Positions 1-6,005 of a stretch of DNA of 6,005 nt are shown here, piece after piece. The stretch comes from an uncultured Clostridia bacterium (lineage in GTDB: Bacteria > Bacillota > Clostridia > Lachnospirales > Lachnospiraceae): positions 1 through 6,005 of the forward strand of contig CAMWWW010000156.1 in assembly GCA_947178015.1 (NCBI GenBank), read 5' to 3'. The notes below the pieces were generated by a model. That model ran no database searches, was not told where the DNA came from, and saw only the letters and a program-made list of their open reading frames with translations. The translations under genes and the position numbers were made by a program. Within the stretch, counting starts at the first letter, position 1, and every line of letters starts with the position of its first letter.

Positions 1-3
1 CGG

Positions 4-44
4 CTGCGCTGCGCCCGCAGGCTGAAGATATAAAAGCAGCGCAG
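4..44 (+). repeat. 9-bp GC-rich inverted repeat ahead of the binding-protein gene
   Basis: CTGCGCTGC at 4-12 is perfectly complementary to GCAGCGCAG at 36-44, with a 23-base loop. In RNA it could form a stable stem ending six bases before the ribosome site AGGGAG (50-55) of the lipoprotein gene. No run of T follows, so it does not look like an intrinsic terminator. Stems between permease and binding-protein genes are known in some importer operons to stabilise or process the mRNA; whether this one does so is inference. It could also be chance in a GC-rich gene end. Confidence 0.4.
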
Positions 45-58
45 AAATGAGGGAGAAT

Positions 59-1537
59 ATGAAAACAAAAAGAGGAAAGACAACAGCGATCGCAGTTCTT
101 CTAGTTTCGGCTCTGATGGTTGGGGGCTGCGGCAATCAGAAGACGGGCAATAACACGGTTCCGGGCACTAAAAATGCCGAGGGAAAATACGATCCAGTGC
201 TGACCATCTCAATCGCTAAACAGCAGGATGAAAATGCGGGCCGATATGGCAGCGGAGAGGATATTAACAAAAATCCTATGGTGGATCTGGCCGTGGAGAA
301 GCTTGGCATCCGTCTGGAAACTACCTTGCTAGGAGGAGATGCGGGCAATTACGACACAAAGCTTCGCCTTGCGCTTACAAGCTCGGAGGAGCTGCCAGAT
401 GTGTTCCCCGTATATGGTTCGCAGATGATTGCAGATATGATTGAATCAAAGCATGTCAAGGATATTACTGCTGATATTGAGGCCTATATGCCAGAGAGAT
501 TAAAGGAGATCTACGATCAATATCCACAGTCTTTTTACGCTGTGACAAAGGACGGAAAGATCTATGGTCTTGCCTGTGCACCTTCTCTGACAGAGGGACA
601 GGTTATGATTATCCGTCAGGATTGGCTGGATGCTCTTAATTTGCAAGCTCCGACGACAATCGATGAATTTGAGGCAGTGATCAAGGCATTTACCGAGAAT
701 GATCCAGATGGAAATGGAAAGAAGGACACTTATGGCTTTGCCTATTCTGGAAATGGCATCTATAATACTGGCTGGATAGCTGACCCAGTATCCCTGTTTT
801 CAGCATATTCTGGGACACATTTTCCGGGAAGCTGGCAAGAGGATGAGAATGGGCAGTTAATGTATGGCTCCATTCATGAGGGAAATAAAAAGGCATTGGA
901 GAAAATGGCGGAATGGCATGCAAATGGTTGGATGTTCCAAGAAGCGGCAGCGACAGGTGCATGGGATGCTATGATGCAGTTTACGGAAGGAAAGGCGGGG
1001 ATTTTTATCGGCCGTCCTTGGGCGATCAACTCCGTCAAAGATGTAACCTCGGTTGCTCCTAATGCAGTGATAAAGGCTTATCCGAATATAAAACAGGATA
1101 ATGGTGAGCCAACCTATCAAAGTGCAGAATTGTTTGATGGCTGTCTGATGTTTAATAAGAATTTTAATAATATGGAAGCATTTTTTGATTATTATGATTG
1201 GATATATGATTATGCGTTCGGCACAGGTGATTTCCAATATGGATATTTGGAAAATTATGATTATGATATTGTGGACGGCAAAGCAGTGTATGATTCTACT
1301 CTGTTTGATCCCGTAGTGACCGATCCATTTAATCCCAAAAAGGCGGGAATTCTGAAGAATGAGCCAAGGCTGGACAATATGCAAGCTTATGCAAATGTCA
1401 AAGCAGGAAAGGAGCCGCAGGGAGCGGCGGAAATAGCTGCCGCGGAAGCCTTTGAGTCAAGCCCGGCGACTGCAGAGGGCTATGCACTTGCCAACGAACA
1501 CAGTGAGGAGCTGCTTCCAACTCTGTTAAATGCATAG
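59..1537 (+). CDS. LplA-type extracellular sugar-binding lipoprotein, ending early at an in-frame amber codon
   Basis: Substrate-binding lipoprotein of a carbohydrate ABC importer, anchored outside the membrane. From Met-59 it has a basic N-terminus (MKTKRGK), a hydrophobic signal segment at about residues 8-22, and a lipobox ending V-G-G-C with the lipidated Cys at residue 24. A loop D215-P-D-G-N-G-K-K-D223 matches the EF-hand-like calcium site seen in large oligosaccharide-binding proteins of this family (AlgQ type). Met-59 is preferred over Met-47: AGGGAG lies at 50-55, although only 3 bases before the start, while Met-47 has no ribosome site and would put charged residues ahead of the signal peptide. 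The gene encodes 492 residues to the TAG at 1535-1537, but the frame stays open for 60 more family-like residues. Relatives are usually about 540-570 residues, so the product is probably C-terminally truncated unless the TAG is read through. Permease genes are expected upstream. The exact sugar is not visible in the sequence. Confidence 0.9.
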   Translation: MKTKRGKTTAIAVLLVSALMVGGCGNQKTGNNTVPGTKNAEGKYDPVLTISIAKQQDENAGRYGSGEDINKNPMVDLAVEKLGIRLETTLLGGDAGNYDTKLRLALTSSEELPDVFPVYGSQMIADMIESKHVKDITADIEAYMPERLKEIYDQYPQSFYAVTKDGKIYGLACAPSLTEGQVMIIRQDWLDALNLQAPTTIDEFEAVIKAFTENDPDGNGKKDTYGFAYSGNGIYNTGWIADPVSLFSAYSGTHFPGSWQEDENGQLMYGSIHEGNKKALEKMAEWHANGWMFQEAAATGAWDAMMQFTEGKAGIFIGRPWAINSVKDVTSVAPNAVIKAYPNIKQDNGEPTYQSAELFDGCLMFNKNFNNMEAFFDYYDWIYDYAFGTGDFQYGYLENYDYDIVDGKAVYDSTLFDPVVTDPFNPKKAGILKNEPRLDNMQAYANVKAGKEPQGAAEIAAAEAFESSPATAEGYALANEHSEELLPTLLNA

Positions 1538-1720
1538 CCGACCGAGACCATGAAAAAGAATTGGGAACAGCTTCAGACTATGGAAAAACAGATGTATACA
1601 AATATTATCTACGGGAAAGAATCCATCGATGCATTTGATAAGTTTGTGGCAGACTGGAAAGCGCAGGGAGGCGATCAGATCACAAAAGAAGTAAATGAGT
1701 GGTATCAATCTGTAAAATAA
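1538..1720 (+). pseudogene. Detached C-terminal segment of the sugar-binding protein, in frame after the amber codon
   Basis: Directly after the TAG, the same frame reads 60 codons to a TAA at 1718-1720. It begins PTETMKKNWEQLQTMEKQ and ends GGDQITKEVNEWYQSVK. This is the usual C-terminus of LplA-type binding proteins: a PT-x-x-M motif, a helix, an I-x-x-F-D-x-F-V-x-x-W segment, then the G-G-D-x-I-T-x-E-V-N-E-W-Y end. Adding it gives 553 codons from Met-59, the normal family length. Because the frame is unchanged, one base substitution explains the break and no indel is needed. An ATG at 1550 could in principle restart translation 12 bases after the stop, but there is no convincing ribosome site. 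The segment has no further stop or frameshift, so the break is recent, is an error, or is tolerated through readthrough. Confidence 0.85.
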
Positions 1721-1731
1721 AGAAAATAGTT

Positions 1732-1747
1732 GCAGATAAAAATCTGC
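1732..1747. repeat. Short inverted repeat overlapping the promoter
   Basis: GCAGAT (1732-1737), an AAAA loop, then ATCTGC (1742-1747) form a perfect 6-bp palindrome. Its right arm contains the TGC of the extended -10 element. The position between the -35 and -10 regions would suit an operator at which a bound protein blocks or alters polymerase access. The stem is too weak, and lacks a following T-run, to be a good terminator for the preceding gene. No regulator is assigned. Confidence 0.35.
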
Positions 1748-1753
1748 TATAAT
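1745..1753 (+). promoter_or_regulatory. Extended -10 promoter for the kinase-regulator-GH43 operon
   Basis: TGCTATAAT is a perfect TGn extension joined to a consensus sigma-A -10 hexamer (TATAAT at 1748-1753). At a 17-base spacing, the -35 position (1725-1730) reads AATAGT, a poor match. TTGCAG at 1730 is only 12 bases away, too close to serve. Extended -10 promoters often work without a good -35. Transcription would start near 1760, about 20 bases before the kinase start codon, giving the regulatory genes a promoter separate from that of the binding-protein gene. Confidence 0.6.
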
Positions 1754-1768
1754 AGAGCTATCAAAGAT

Positions 1769-1774
1769 AAGGAG
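1769..1774 (+). promoter_or_regulatory. Ribosome binding site fixing the kinase start
   Basis: AAGGAG sits six bases before the ATG at 1781, ideal spacing. It decides against the in-frame TTG at 1730, which lies upstream of the predicted transcription start and would add a non-hydrophobic leader before the first membrane helix. Confidence 0.75.
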
Positions 1775-1780
1775 ACGATT

Positions 1781-3484
1781 ATGAAGAAAATAAAATCAAT
1801 ACAGCGGATCTTTATACTTTTCTTAGTGATGATTATAGCAGGTTTTTTTATTTTGTATCGGTACAGCAAGGAAAGCCTGAAGGATTCTCTAACGCATGTG
1901 GCGCAGATTCAGATGGAACATTCCAGTGTTCTTTTGGAGCAGAAGATCAAAGAGATTGAGATAGAAGCGGATGGCATCCTGCACAGCCAATATTTAGAAT
2001 CGTTGCAATTAATTTTACAAGATAGATATAATGTATATAATTATGTTGTCAGTGTCAACGAGATTAAGGAATATCTGGGCAGCCGACAGAAAAGTACAGT
2101 GGGCATGTCCGCCTTTCTTCTATTTTGGCCAGAATCGATGCGCGTGATATCCACAACATCTGCTTATGTCTTTGATAAAGAGGTGCTTCGATCCTTGGTG
2201 GAGAATCATCGATGGTTTACATATGAAAACGAGGTGTATTTTGCAGCGAGGTACGTGGTTGGTGGAAAGACAGATGACAATCAGCCATATCTGATTATTA
2301 AAATGGATCGGGATTATTTGTATAAAATAAAAAATATGGCATTTGGCATGGGAAGCGGCGGAACTTTGCTCACTTTTTCCGGCTGTGAAAGTTTATTTCC
2401 TGTAAATGAGATAGAAGAAGCCATACTGTCAGATATCGAGATGGAGGATGGGAAGGGCGGTGTCAGTGAAATAGTGGTATATGGACAGAAATATCAAGTG
2501 CTGACATCTTATATTGCCAAAAATGGAATGGGCATTATTTCTTACTACCCAATCCGCAAGATGCTTAAGCCAGTCAATGCGATCTCGTGGATTACAGGTA
2601 TATCACTTTTTGTACTTTTGCTTGTGGGCTTTTTGTTTATGCTTTTGTATTATAAGAATATCTTGTTGCAGCTAAGAATAATCACAGAAAAGCTAAAGCA
2701 GGTTGAAAATGGAGACTTTGCAGCAAAGATAGAACAGCTTCCTGACAATGAATTTTCCTATGTATTTGAGCAATTTAATCAGATGGTGGAAAGGATTCGG
2801 GTATTAATTGATTCGGAGATGAAGGAACAGCAATTAAGGTATCAGGCGGAATTAAGACAATTGCAGCTTCAGATTAATCCACATTTTCTCTATAACAGTC
2901 TTTCCTACATCGTCACAGTGGCAGAAAAGCCAAGTGCTGTCACAGAGATGGCGGTTCATCTGGCAAATTACTACCGATATTGTACAGTGAAGAAATCTAT
3001 CACGACAATAGGGGAGGAGGTTTCTTATGCAAAAGCATATTTGTCGATTATGACAATGCGGAAGCGGATTGAGTATGATATCAGCGTGCCAAAGAAGCTT
3101 TATGAGGAACCGATTATTCCTCTGATCTTACAGCCAATTATAGAAAATGCGATTGAACATGCGATTGAGGAGCGGGAAAATGCAAAGCATATTTATATGA
3201 AAGCATATGGTCTTTCTGATAAGAAAATACAATTTGAGATTTCAGACGATGGGGATGGATTGTCAGAACAGGATATAGAGAGATTAATGAAGCGATTAAA
3301 AAGGAAGCGGAGGAAGGAGGACGAGAGCGTCGGACTTTGGAATGTAAATCAGAGATTGGTGAATTACTATGATGAGTCGGCTGGGCTAAAATTTCGGACA
3401 AGCATCTGGGGAGGATTGACAGTGTTTTTTACAATAGATACGAGGGAGGGCAGAATGGTGAATGACAGTATTGATTGCGGATGA
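1781..3484 (+). CDS. YesM-type membrane sensor histidine kinase
   Basis: Sensor kinase of 567 residues that should detect an extracellular signal and phosphorylate the neighbouring response regulator. Visible layout: membrane helix 1 at about residues 9-27, an outside sensing region of about 240 residues (28-268), membrane helix 2 at about 269-291, a HAMP-like linker at about 292-345, then the His_kinase (PF06580) dimerisation region and an ATP-binding domain. The phospho-acceptor is H368 in INPHFLYN. The N-box is QPIIENAIEH with N456. The G1 motif is SDDGDGL (488-494) and the G2 motif is SVGLWNVNQRL (516-526). All key residues are present, so the protein should be active. The sensing region resembles the Cache-like domains of this family in size and position, but I cannot name its ligand. 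The gene follows its own extended -10 promoter, and its last 23 bases overlap the regulator gene. Confidence 0.93.
   Translation: MKKIKSIQRIFILFLVMIIAGFFILYRYSKESLKDSLTHVAQIQMEHSSVLLEQKIKEIEIEADGILHSQYLESLQLILQDRYNVYNYVVSVNEIKEYLGSRQKSTVGMSAFLLFWPESMRVISTTSAYVFDKEVLRSLVENHRWFTYENEVYFAARYVVGGKTDDNQPYLIIKMDRDYLYKIKNMAFGMGSGGTLLTFSGCESLFPVNEIEEAILSDIEMEDGKGGVSEIVVYGQKYQVLTSYIAKNGMGIISYYPIRKMLKPVNAISWITGISLFVLLLVGFLFMLLYYKNILLQLRIITEKLKQVENGDFAAKIEQLPDNEFSYVFEQFNQMVERIRVLIDSEMKEQQLRYQAELRQLQLQINPHFLYNSLSYIVTVAEKPSAVTEMAVHLANYYRYCTVKKSITTIGEEVSYAKAYLSIMTMRKRIEYDISVPKKLYEEPIIPLILQPIIENAIEHAIEERENAKHIYMKAYGLSDKKIQFEISDDGDGLSEQDIERLMKRLKRKRRKEDESVGLWNVNQRLVNYYDESAGLKFRTSIWGGLTVFFTIDTREGRMVNDSIDCG
3442..3450 (+). 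promoter_or_regulatory. Ribosome binding site for the response regulator, inside the kinase gene
   Basis: GAGGGAGGG lies 11 bases before the ATG at 3462, within the last codons of the kinase gene. The nearer ATG at 3455 and GTG at 3458 are in the kinase frame, so ATG-3462 is the only local start that yields the conserved TVLIADDE beginning of a receiver domain. Confidence 0.6.
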
Positions 3485-4208
3485 TGAGATCTATATGGTA
3501 GAATATATTAAGGCTTTGGTAGAGTGGGAATGTTATGGATTTGACCGGATTCTTACTGCGGCGGGCGGATCGCTGGCGTGGAAGCTAATACAGGAGCACC
3601 AGCCTCAGCTTCTGGTCACAGATATTCGTATGCCCAAAATATCGGGTCTGGATCTGTCGAGGATGATTGAGGAGGCTTCTTATCAGACAAAGATTATTAT
3701 TATTTCAGGATTCAGTGATTTTGACTATGCAAAGCAGGCACTGCGGTATGGGGTGTCAGAATATCTGGTAAAGCCAGTGTTAAAGGCAGATTTTGAGGAG
3801 ACGCTTAGGCGCATTTTACAAAAGAGCTTCGGGACAGATAGAATGGAGACAGAGTTATCGGGATGCTTGGGAGACAAAAACAGTATTGTGGTTCAGGTCA
3901 AAAATTATGTAAATGACAATTATGACAAGGAATTGTCGCTGGAGCTTCTGGGACAACTTGTGAATCTTCATCCAGTGTATTTGTCAAAGATATTTAAGGA
4001 GGCGGCTGACATCAATCTGTCAAGTTATATCACAGATGTGCGTATGCAGAAGGCAGCGGAGCTTTTAGAGCAGACCAATATGCAGGTTCAGGAGATTATG
4101 AAACAGATTGGATATCAGAAAAGCCAATATTTTTCAAAACGATTTAGGGAAAAATATGGAGTTACGCCAAAGGAATATCGTATGCACAAAAGACAGAAGG
4201 AAAGGTAA
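3462..4208 (+). CDS. YesN-type response regulator with AraC-family DNA-binding domain
   Basis: Cytoplasmic transcription regulator of 248 residues, the expected phosphorylation target of the overlapping kinase. The N-terminal receiver domain (about 1-122) has the acidic pair D7-D8, the phospho-acceptor D54 in VTDIRMP, the switch residue S82 in IIIISGF and the invariant K104 in YLVKPV. The C-terminal part (about 147-245) is an AraC-type double helix-turn-helix, with first helices around LSLELLGQLVNLHPVYLSKIF and second around VQEIMKQIGYQKSQYFSKRF, ending in the family signature YGVTPKEYR. It is compact: many YesN-type regulators have 350-540 residues with a long middle region, whereas here the two domains are joined by only about 25 residues. 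The 23-bp overlap with the kinase gene suggests coupled translation. Likely targets are the importer genes and the downstream glycosidase, by context only. Confidence 0.93.
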   Translation: MTVLIADDEIYMVEYIKALVEWECYGFDRILTAAGGSLAWKLIQEHQPQLLVTDIRMPKISGLDLSRMIEEASYQTKIIIISGFSDFDYAKQALRYGVSEYLVKPVLKADFEETLRRILQKSFGTDRMETELSGCLGDKNSIVVQVKNYVNDNYDKELSLELLGQLVNLHPVYLSKIFKEAADINLSSYITDVRMQKAAELLEQTNMQVQEIMKQIGYQKSQYFSKRFREKYGVTPKEYRMHKRQKER

Positions 4209-4231
4209 GCGCGAAGAAGGAGGAAATCACA

Positions 4232-5170
4232 ATGGGTATTTTAAAAAACGGGGAGCTGTGGAAGGATGTCAATGGAGAACCCATCCACGCACATGGCGGC
4301 TGGATGCTTTATTACAATGGATACTATTATTGGTATGGAGAGGATAGGAGAGAGAATTATTATGTAAGTTGTTATCGCTCCAAGAACTTGACGGATTGGG
4401 AATTTCGCAATCATATTATTACCACGGAATCAAAGATGGAAGGCTATTATGTTAGAACAACTCTTATGCTGCGCAATAAGAATGGCGGAAAGATCAATCT
4501 GGAAAGACCGAAGGTGCTCTACAATAAAAAGACCAAGAAGTTTGTTCTTTGGGTCCATGTGGAAAATGGAATGGATTATCATGAGGCAGCAGTCGGCATT
4601 GCAGAATGTGATAGCCCAGACGGAGATTTTGTATATTATGGGCATTTTAATCCATATGGTTATATGTCAAGAGACTGCACACTGTTTCAAGAGGAGGATG
4701 GGACGGCATATTTTATCTCGGCTGCCAGAGATAATGCAGATCTGCATATGTACAGGCTTACCGATGATTATAAAAATGTGAAGAAGCTGGTACATAAGCT
4801 GTATCAGGGGGAATATCGGGAAGCTCCTGCTGTGGTGAAATACAATGGCATGTACCATATGCTGACTTCTTTTTGTACCGGCTGGGCGCCAAATCAGGGA
4901 AAGTACGCCTGTGCAGATTCCATGGAGGGAGAGTGGAGCGATCTGTCTGAGATCGGCGATAGTACGACCTATCAGAGCCAGCCGGCATTTCTTATAGAGA
5001 GAAATGGACGGATGTTATACTATGGAGATAGATGGGGTGGCGATGGCGAGAAATACTTTGCGTCCAGCTATGTGATCTATCCGCTGGAATGGGAGAATGG
5101 CAAACTGACCCTTAAATTTGTCAATGAAATCGATCCCATGGCGTATCTGAATAGAGAAGGAAAGATTTAG
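4232..5170 (+). CDS. GH43 family glycosidase, exo-beta-1,3-galactanase-like (subfamily 24/34 type)
   Basis: Glycoside hydrolase of 312 residues, a single five-bladed beta-propeller with no signal peptide, so probably cytoplasmic and acting on imported oligosaccharides. It shows the AHGG-x-x-x-Y-x-x-x-YYWYGE opening (residues 20-37), ERPKV with E91, SRD with D148, REAPA with E197, SFCTGWAPNQGKYA (213-226) and TYQSQ with Q250. From memory of the family, these match the residues of exo-beta-1,3-galactanases of GH43_24, in which a Glu acts as acid and a Gln stands where other GH43 enzymes have the catalytic Asp base. E197 would be the acid and D148 its pKa modulator. GH43_34 members (galactofuranosidase, arabinofuranosidase, xylosidase) share several of these motifs, so the exact substrate is uncertain. 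AAGGAGG at 4217-4223, eight bases before the ATG, supports the start. It lies 23 bases after the regulator gene and surely shares its transcript. It stops at a TAG. Confidence 0.88.
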   Translation: MGILKNGELWKDVNGEPIHAHGGWMLYYNGYYYWYGEDRRENYYVSCYRSKNLTDWEFRNHIITTESKMEGYYVRTTLMLRNKNGGKINLERPKVLYNKKTKKFVLWVHVENGMDYHEAAVGIAECDSPDGDFVYYGHFNPYGYMSRDCTLFQEEDGTAYFISAARDNADLHMYRLTDDYKNVKKLVHKLYQGEYREAPAVVKYNGMYHMLTSFCTGWAPNQGKYACADSMEGEWSDLSEIGDSTTYQSQPAFLIERNGRMLYYGDRWGGDGEKYFASSYVIYPLEWENGKLTLKFVNEIDPMAYLNREGKI

Positions 5171-5197
5171 TTTAAATCCATGATGAGGAAATAACAG

Positions 5198-6005
5198 ATG
5201 TACACGATAAAGATTAAAAACTGCGATCTGGATCAAATAGCGGAATCCGGGCAATGCTTCCGTTGGCAAAAAACGGGGAATGGTACCTACAAGATTCCGG
5301 TGGCTGACCGGACAGTAGAAGTGATACAAAAGGAAGAAGAATTTATCTTTTCCTGTGAGGAAAGAGAATTTAATGAAATATGGAGAGAATATTTTGATTT
5401 AGATACAGATTATGAAAGCCTGATTCACGCCATTGATCCAGAGGATGATTTTCTTAGGCGGGCGGCTGCTTGCGCAGGAGGAATTAGAATATTAAAACAG
5501 GAACTGTGGGAGGTTATGCTCTCTTTTCTGATCTCCCAGAATAATAATATACCAAGGATCAAAAAGAATATAGAGGCGCTGTGCAAAAGTTACCAAAAAC
5601 AGCAGATCCCATCTAGCGAGGAGACCTCCTCTGACGCAGAGGAAATAGTAGATACGAAGATTTGCATGATTCCCGGCTGGAAGCATATCTACCACGGAGG
5701 AAAAGAAAGCCTTGGAGATTTAAAACTTGGCTACAGGGCGGGATATATTTATAGTGTCTGTGAGTATCTGGAGGAAAAACCCAATTTTTTGGAGGACTTA
5801 CGAGAAGCCGATCAAGAAGAAGCAATGCGGCTTTTGCTAGAACTTAAGGGAGTGGGGAAAAAGGTGGCGAGCTGCATCTGCTTATTTGGATTGCATCAGC
5901 TTGGGGCATGTCCAGTGGATACTTGGATACAAAAAATTATAGAGGAAGACTATCACGGTAAGATGCCAGCGTGGATGACAGGCAGATATGCGGGAATATA
6001 TCAGC
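5198..6005 (+). CDS. ogg: 8-oxoguanine DNA glycosylase/AP lyase, OGG1 type (3' end cut by window)
   Basis: Base-excision repair enzyme that removes 8-oxoguanine from DNA and nicks the resulting abasic site. The frame is open for 269 codons to the window edge. The N-terminal domain carries SGQCFRW (17-23). The HhH-GPD core follows: LISQNNNIPRI (111-121), LGYRAGYI (177-184), the helix-hairpin-helix LKGVGKKVASC (216-226) with K222 in the position of the catalytic lysine (human K249), and CPVDTW with D241 in the position of the catalytic aspartate (human D268). The last visible residues, YAGIYQ, match the usual closing YAGIAQQYLF segment, so perhaps only 10-25 residues are missing. GAGGAA at 5185-5190, seven bases before the ATG, is the ribosome site. 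The gap to the GH43 gene is 27 bases without a terminator, so co-transcription is likely. The stretch at residues 130-160 is rich in Ser and Glu and diverges from the family. No functional link to sugar use is apparent. Confidence 0.92.
   Translation, partial: MYTIKIKNCDLDQIAESGQCFRWQKTGNGTYKIPVADRTVEVIQKEEEFIFSCEEREFNEIWREYFDLDTDYESLIHAIDPEDDFLRRAAACAGGIRILKQELWEVMLSFLISQNNNIPRIKKNIEALCKSYQKQQIPSSEETSSDAEEIVDTKICMIPGWKHIYHGGKESLGDLKLGYRAGYIYSVCEYLEEKPNFLEDLREADQEEAMRLLLELKGVGKKVASCICLFGLHQLGACPVDTWIQKIIEEDYHGKMPAWMTGRYAGIYQ

Noticed and set aside
3..50. A frame open from the window edge (AALRPQAEDIKAAQK) ending in a TGA that overlaps ATG-47 as ATGA, looking like the coupled end of an upstream gene.
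   Set aside because: All three frames are open for part of this short stretch and the 15 residues match nothing I recognise, so no gene can be called without upstream sequence.
857..1384. A 175-codon open frame on the minus strand inside the binding-protein gene.
   Set aside because: It lies wholly opposite a clear coding gene, has low-complexity Ile-rich content, and shows no recognisable domain; it is a shadow.
1550..1720. A stand-alone small gene of 56 codons starting at ATG-1550.
   Set aside because: It has no good ribosome site, is in frame with the preceding gene, and its sequence is the family C-terminus of that gene.
1721..1760. Intrinsic terminator after the binding-protein gene.
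   Set aside because: The only hairpin has a 6-bp stem and is followed by TATAATAG rather than a T-run.
1730..1780. Earlier TTG start for the histidine kinase at 1730.
   Set aside because: It lies upstream of the predicted transcription start, lacks a ribosome site, and ATG-1781 has an ideal AAGGAG.
4108..4347. A 79-codon plus-strand frame across the regulator/GH43 junction.
   Set aside because: It overlaps two well-supported genes in another frame and has no domain features.
5640..5712. Possible pair of compensating frameshifts in ogg: the third frame reads FPAGSISTTEEK at 5670-5705, similar to the family F-P segment.
   Set aside because: The existing frame (MIPGWKHIYHGGKESLGDLKLGYR) also aligns, with the same spacing between the Pro and LGYR, so no error needs to be assumed.

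Overview
The window looks like part of a carbohydrate-utilisation locus from a Gram-positive Firmicute, most likely a gut clostridium of the Lachnospiraceae type. The reasons are moderate-to-low GC, strong AGGAGG-type ribosome sites, an LplA-type lipoprotein binding protein, a YesM/YesN-type two-component pair, and an OGG1-type 8-oxoguanine glycosylase of the kind found in clostridia. All recognised genes are on the + strand and tightly packed. No intergenic stretch exceeds about 60 bases, apart from the 183-base segment behind an in-frame stop codon described below.

Layout: (1) positions 1-58 are a short leader with a 9-bp GC-rich inverted repeat, possibly containing the end of an upstream gene that cannot be identified. 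(2) 59-1537 encodes a lipoprotein sugar-binding protein that stops at an amber codon (TAG, 1535-1537). The same reading frame continues to a TAA at 1718-1720 and encodes what looks like the normal family C-terminus. (3) 1721-1780 holds a good extended -10 promoter overlapped by a short inverted repeat. (4) 1781-3484 is a membrane sensor histidine kinase. (5) 3462-4208 is its response regulator with an AraC-type DNA-binding domain, overlapping the kinase gene by 23 bp. (6) 4232-5170 is a cytoplasmic GH43 glycosidase whose motifs resemble exo-beta-1,3-galactanases. (7) 5198 to the window end is a DNA repair glycosylase missing only its last residues.

How the genes fit together (inference): the lipoprotein would capture an oligosaccharide for an ABC importer whose permeases probably lie upstream of the window. 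The kinase would sense a related signal outside the cell, and the regulator would switch on the locus. The GH43 enzyme, which has no signal peptide, would trim the imported oligosaccharide inside the cell. A beta-1,3-galactan or arabinogalactan fragment is the best guess for the substrate. The repair gene appears to share the transcript but has no evident functional link.

I found no clearly new type of system. The most notable observation is the in-frame amber codon in the binding-protein gene, followed by an apparently intact C-terminal coding segment.
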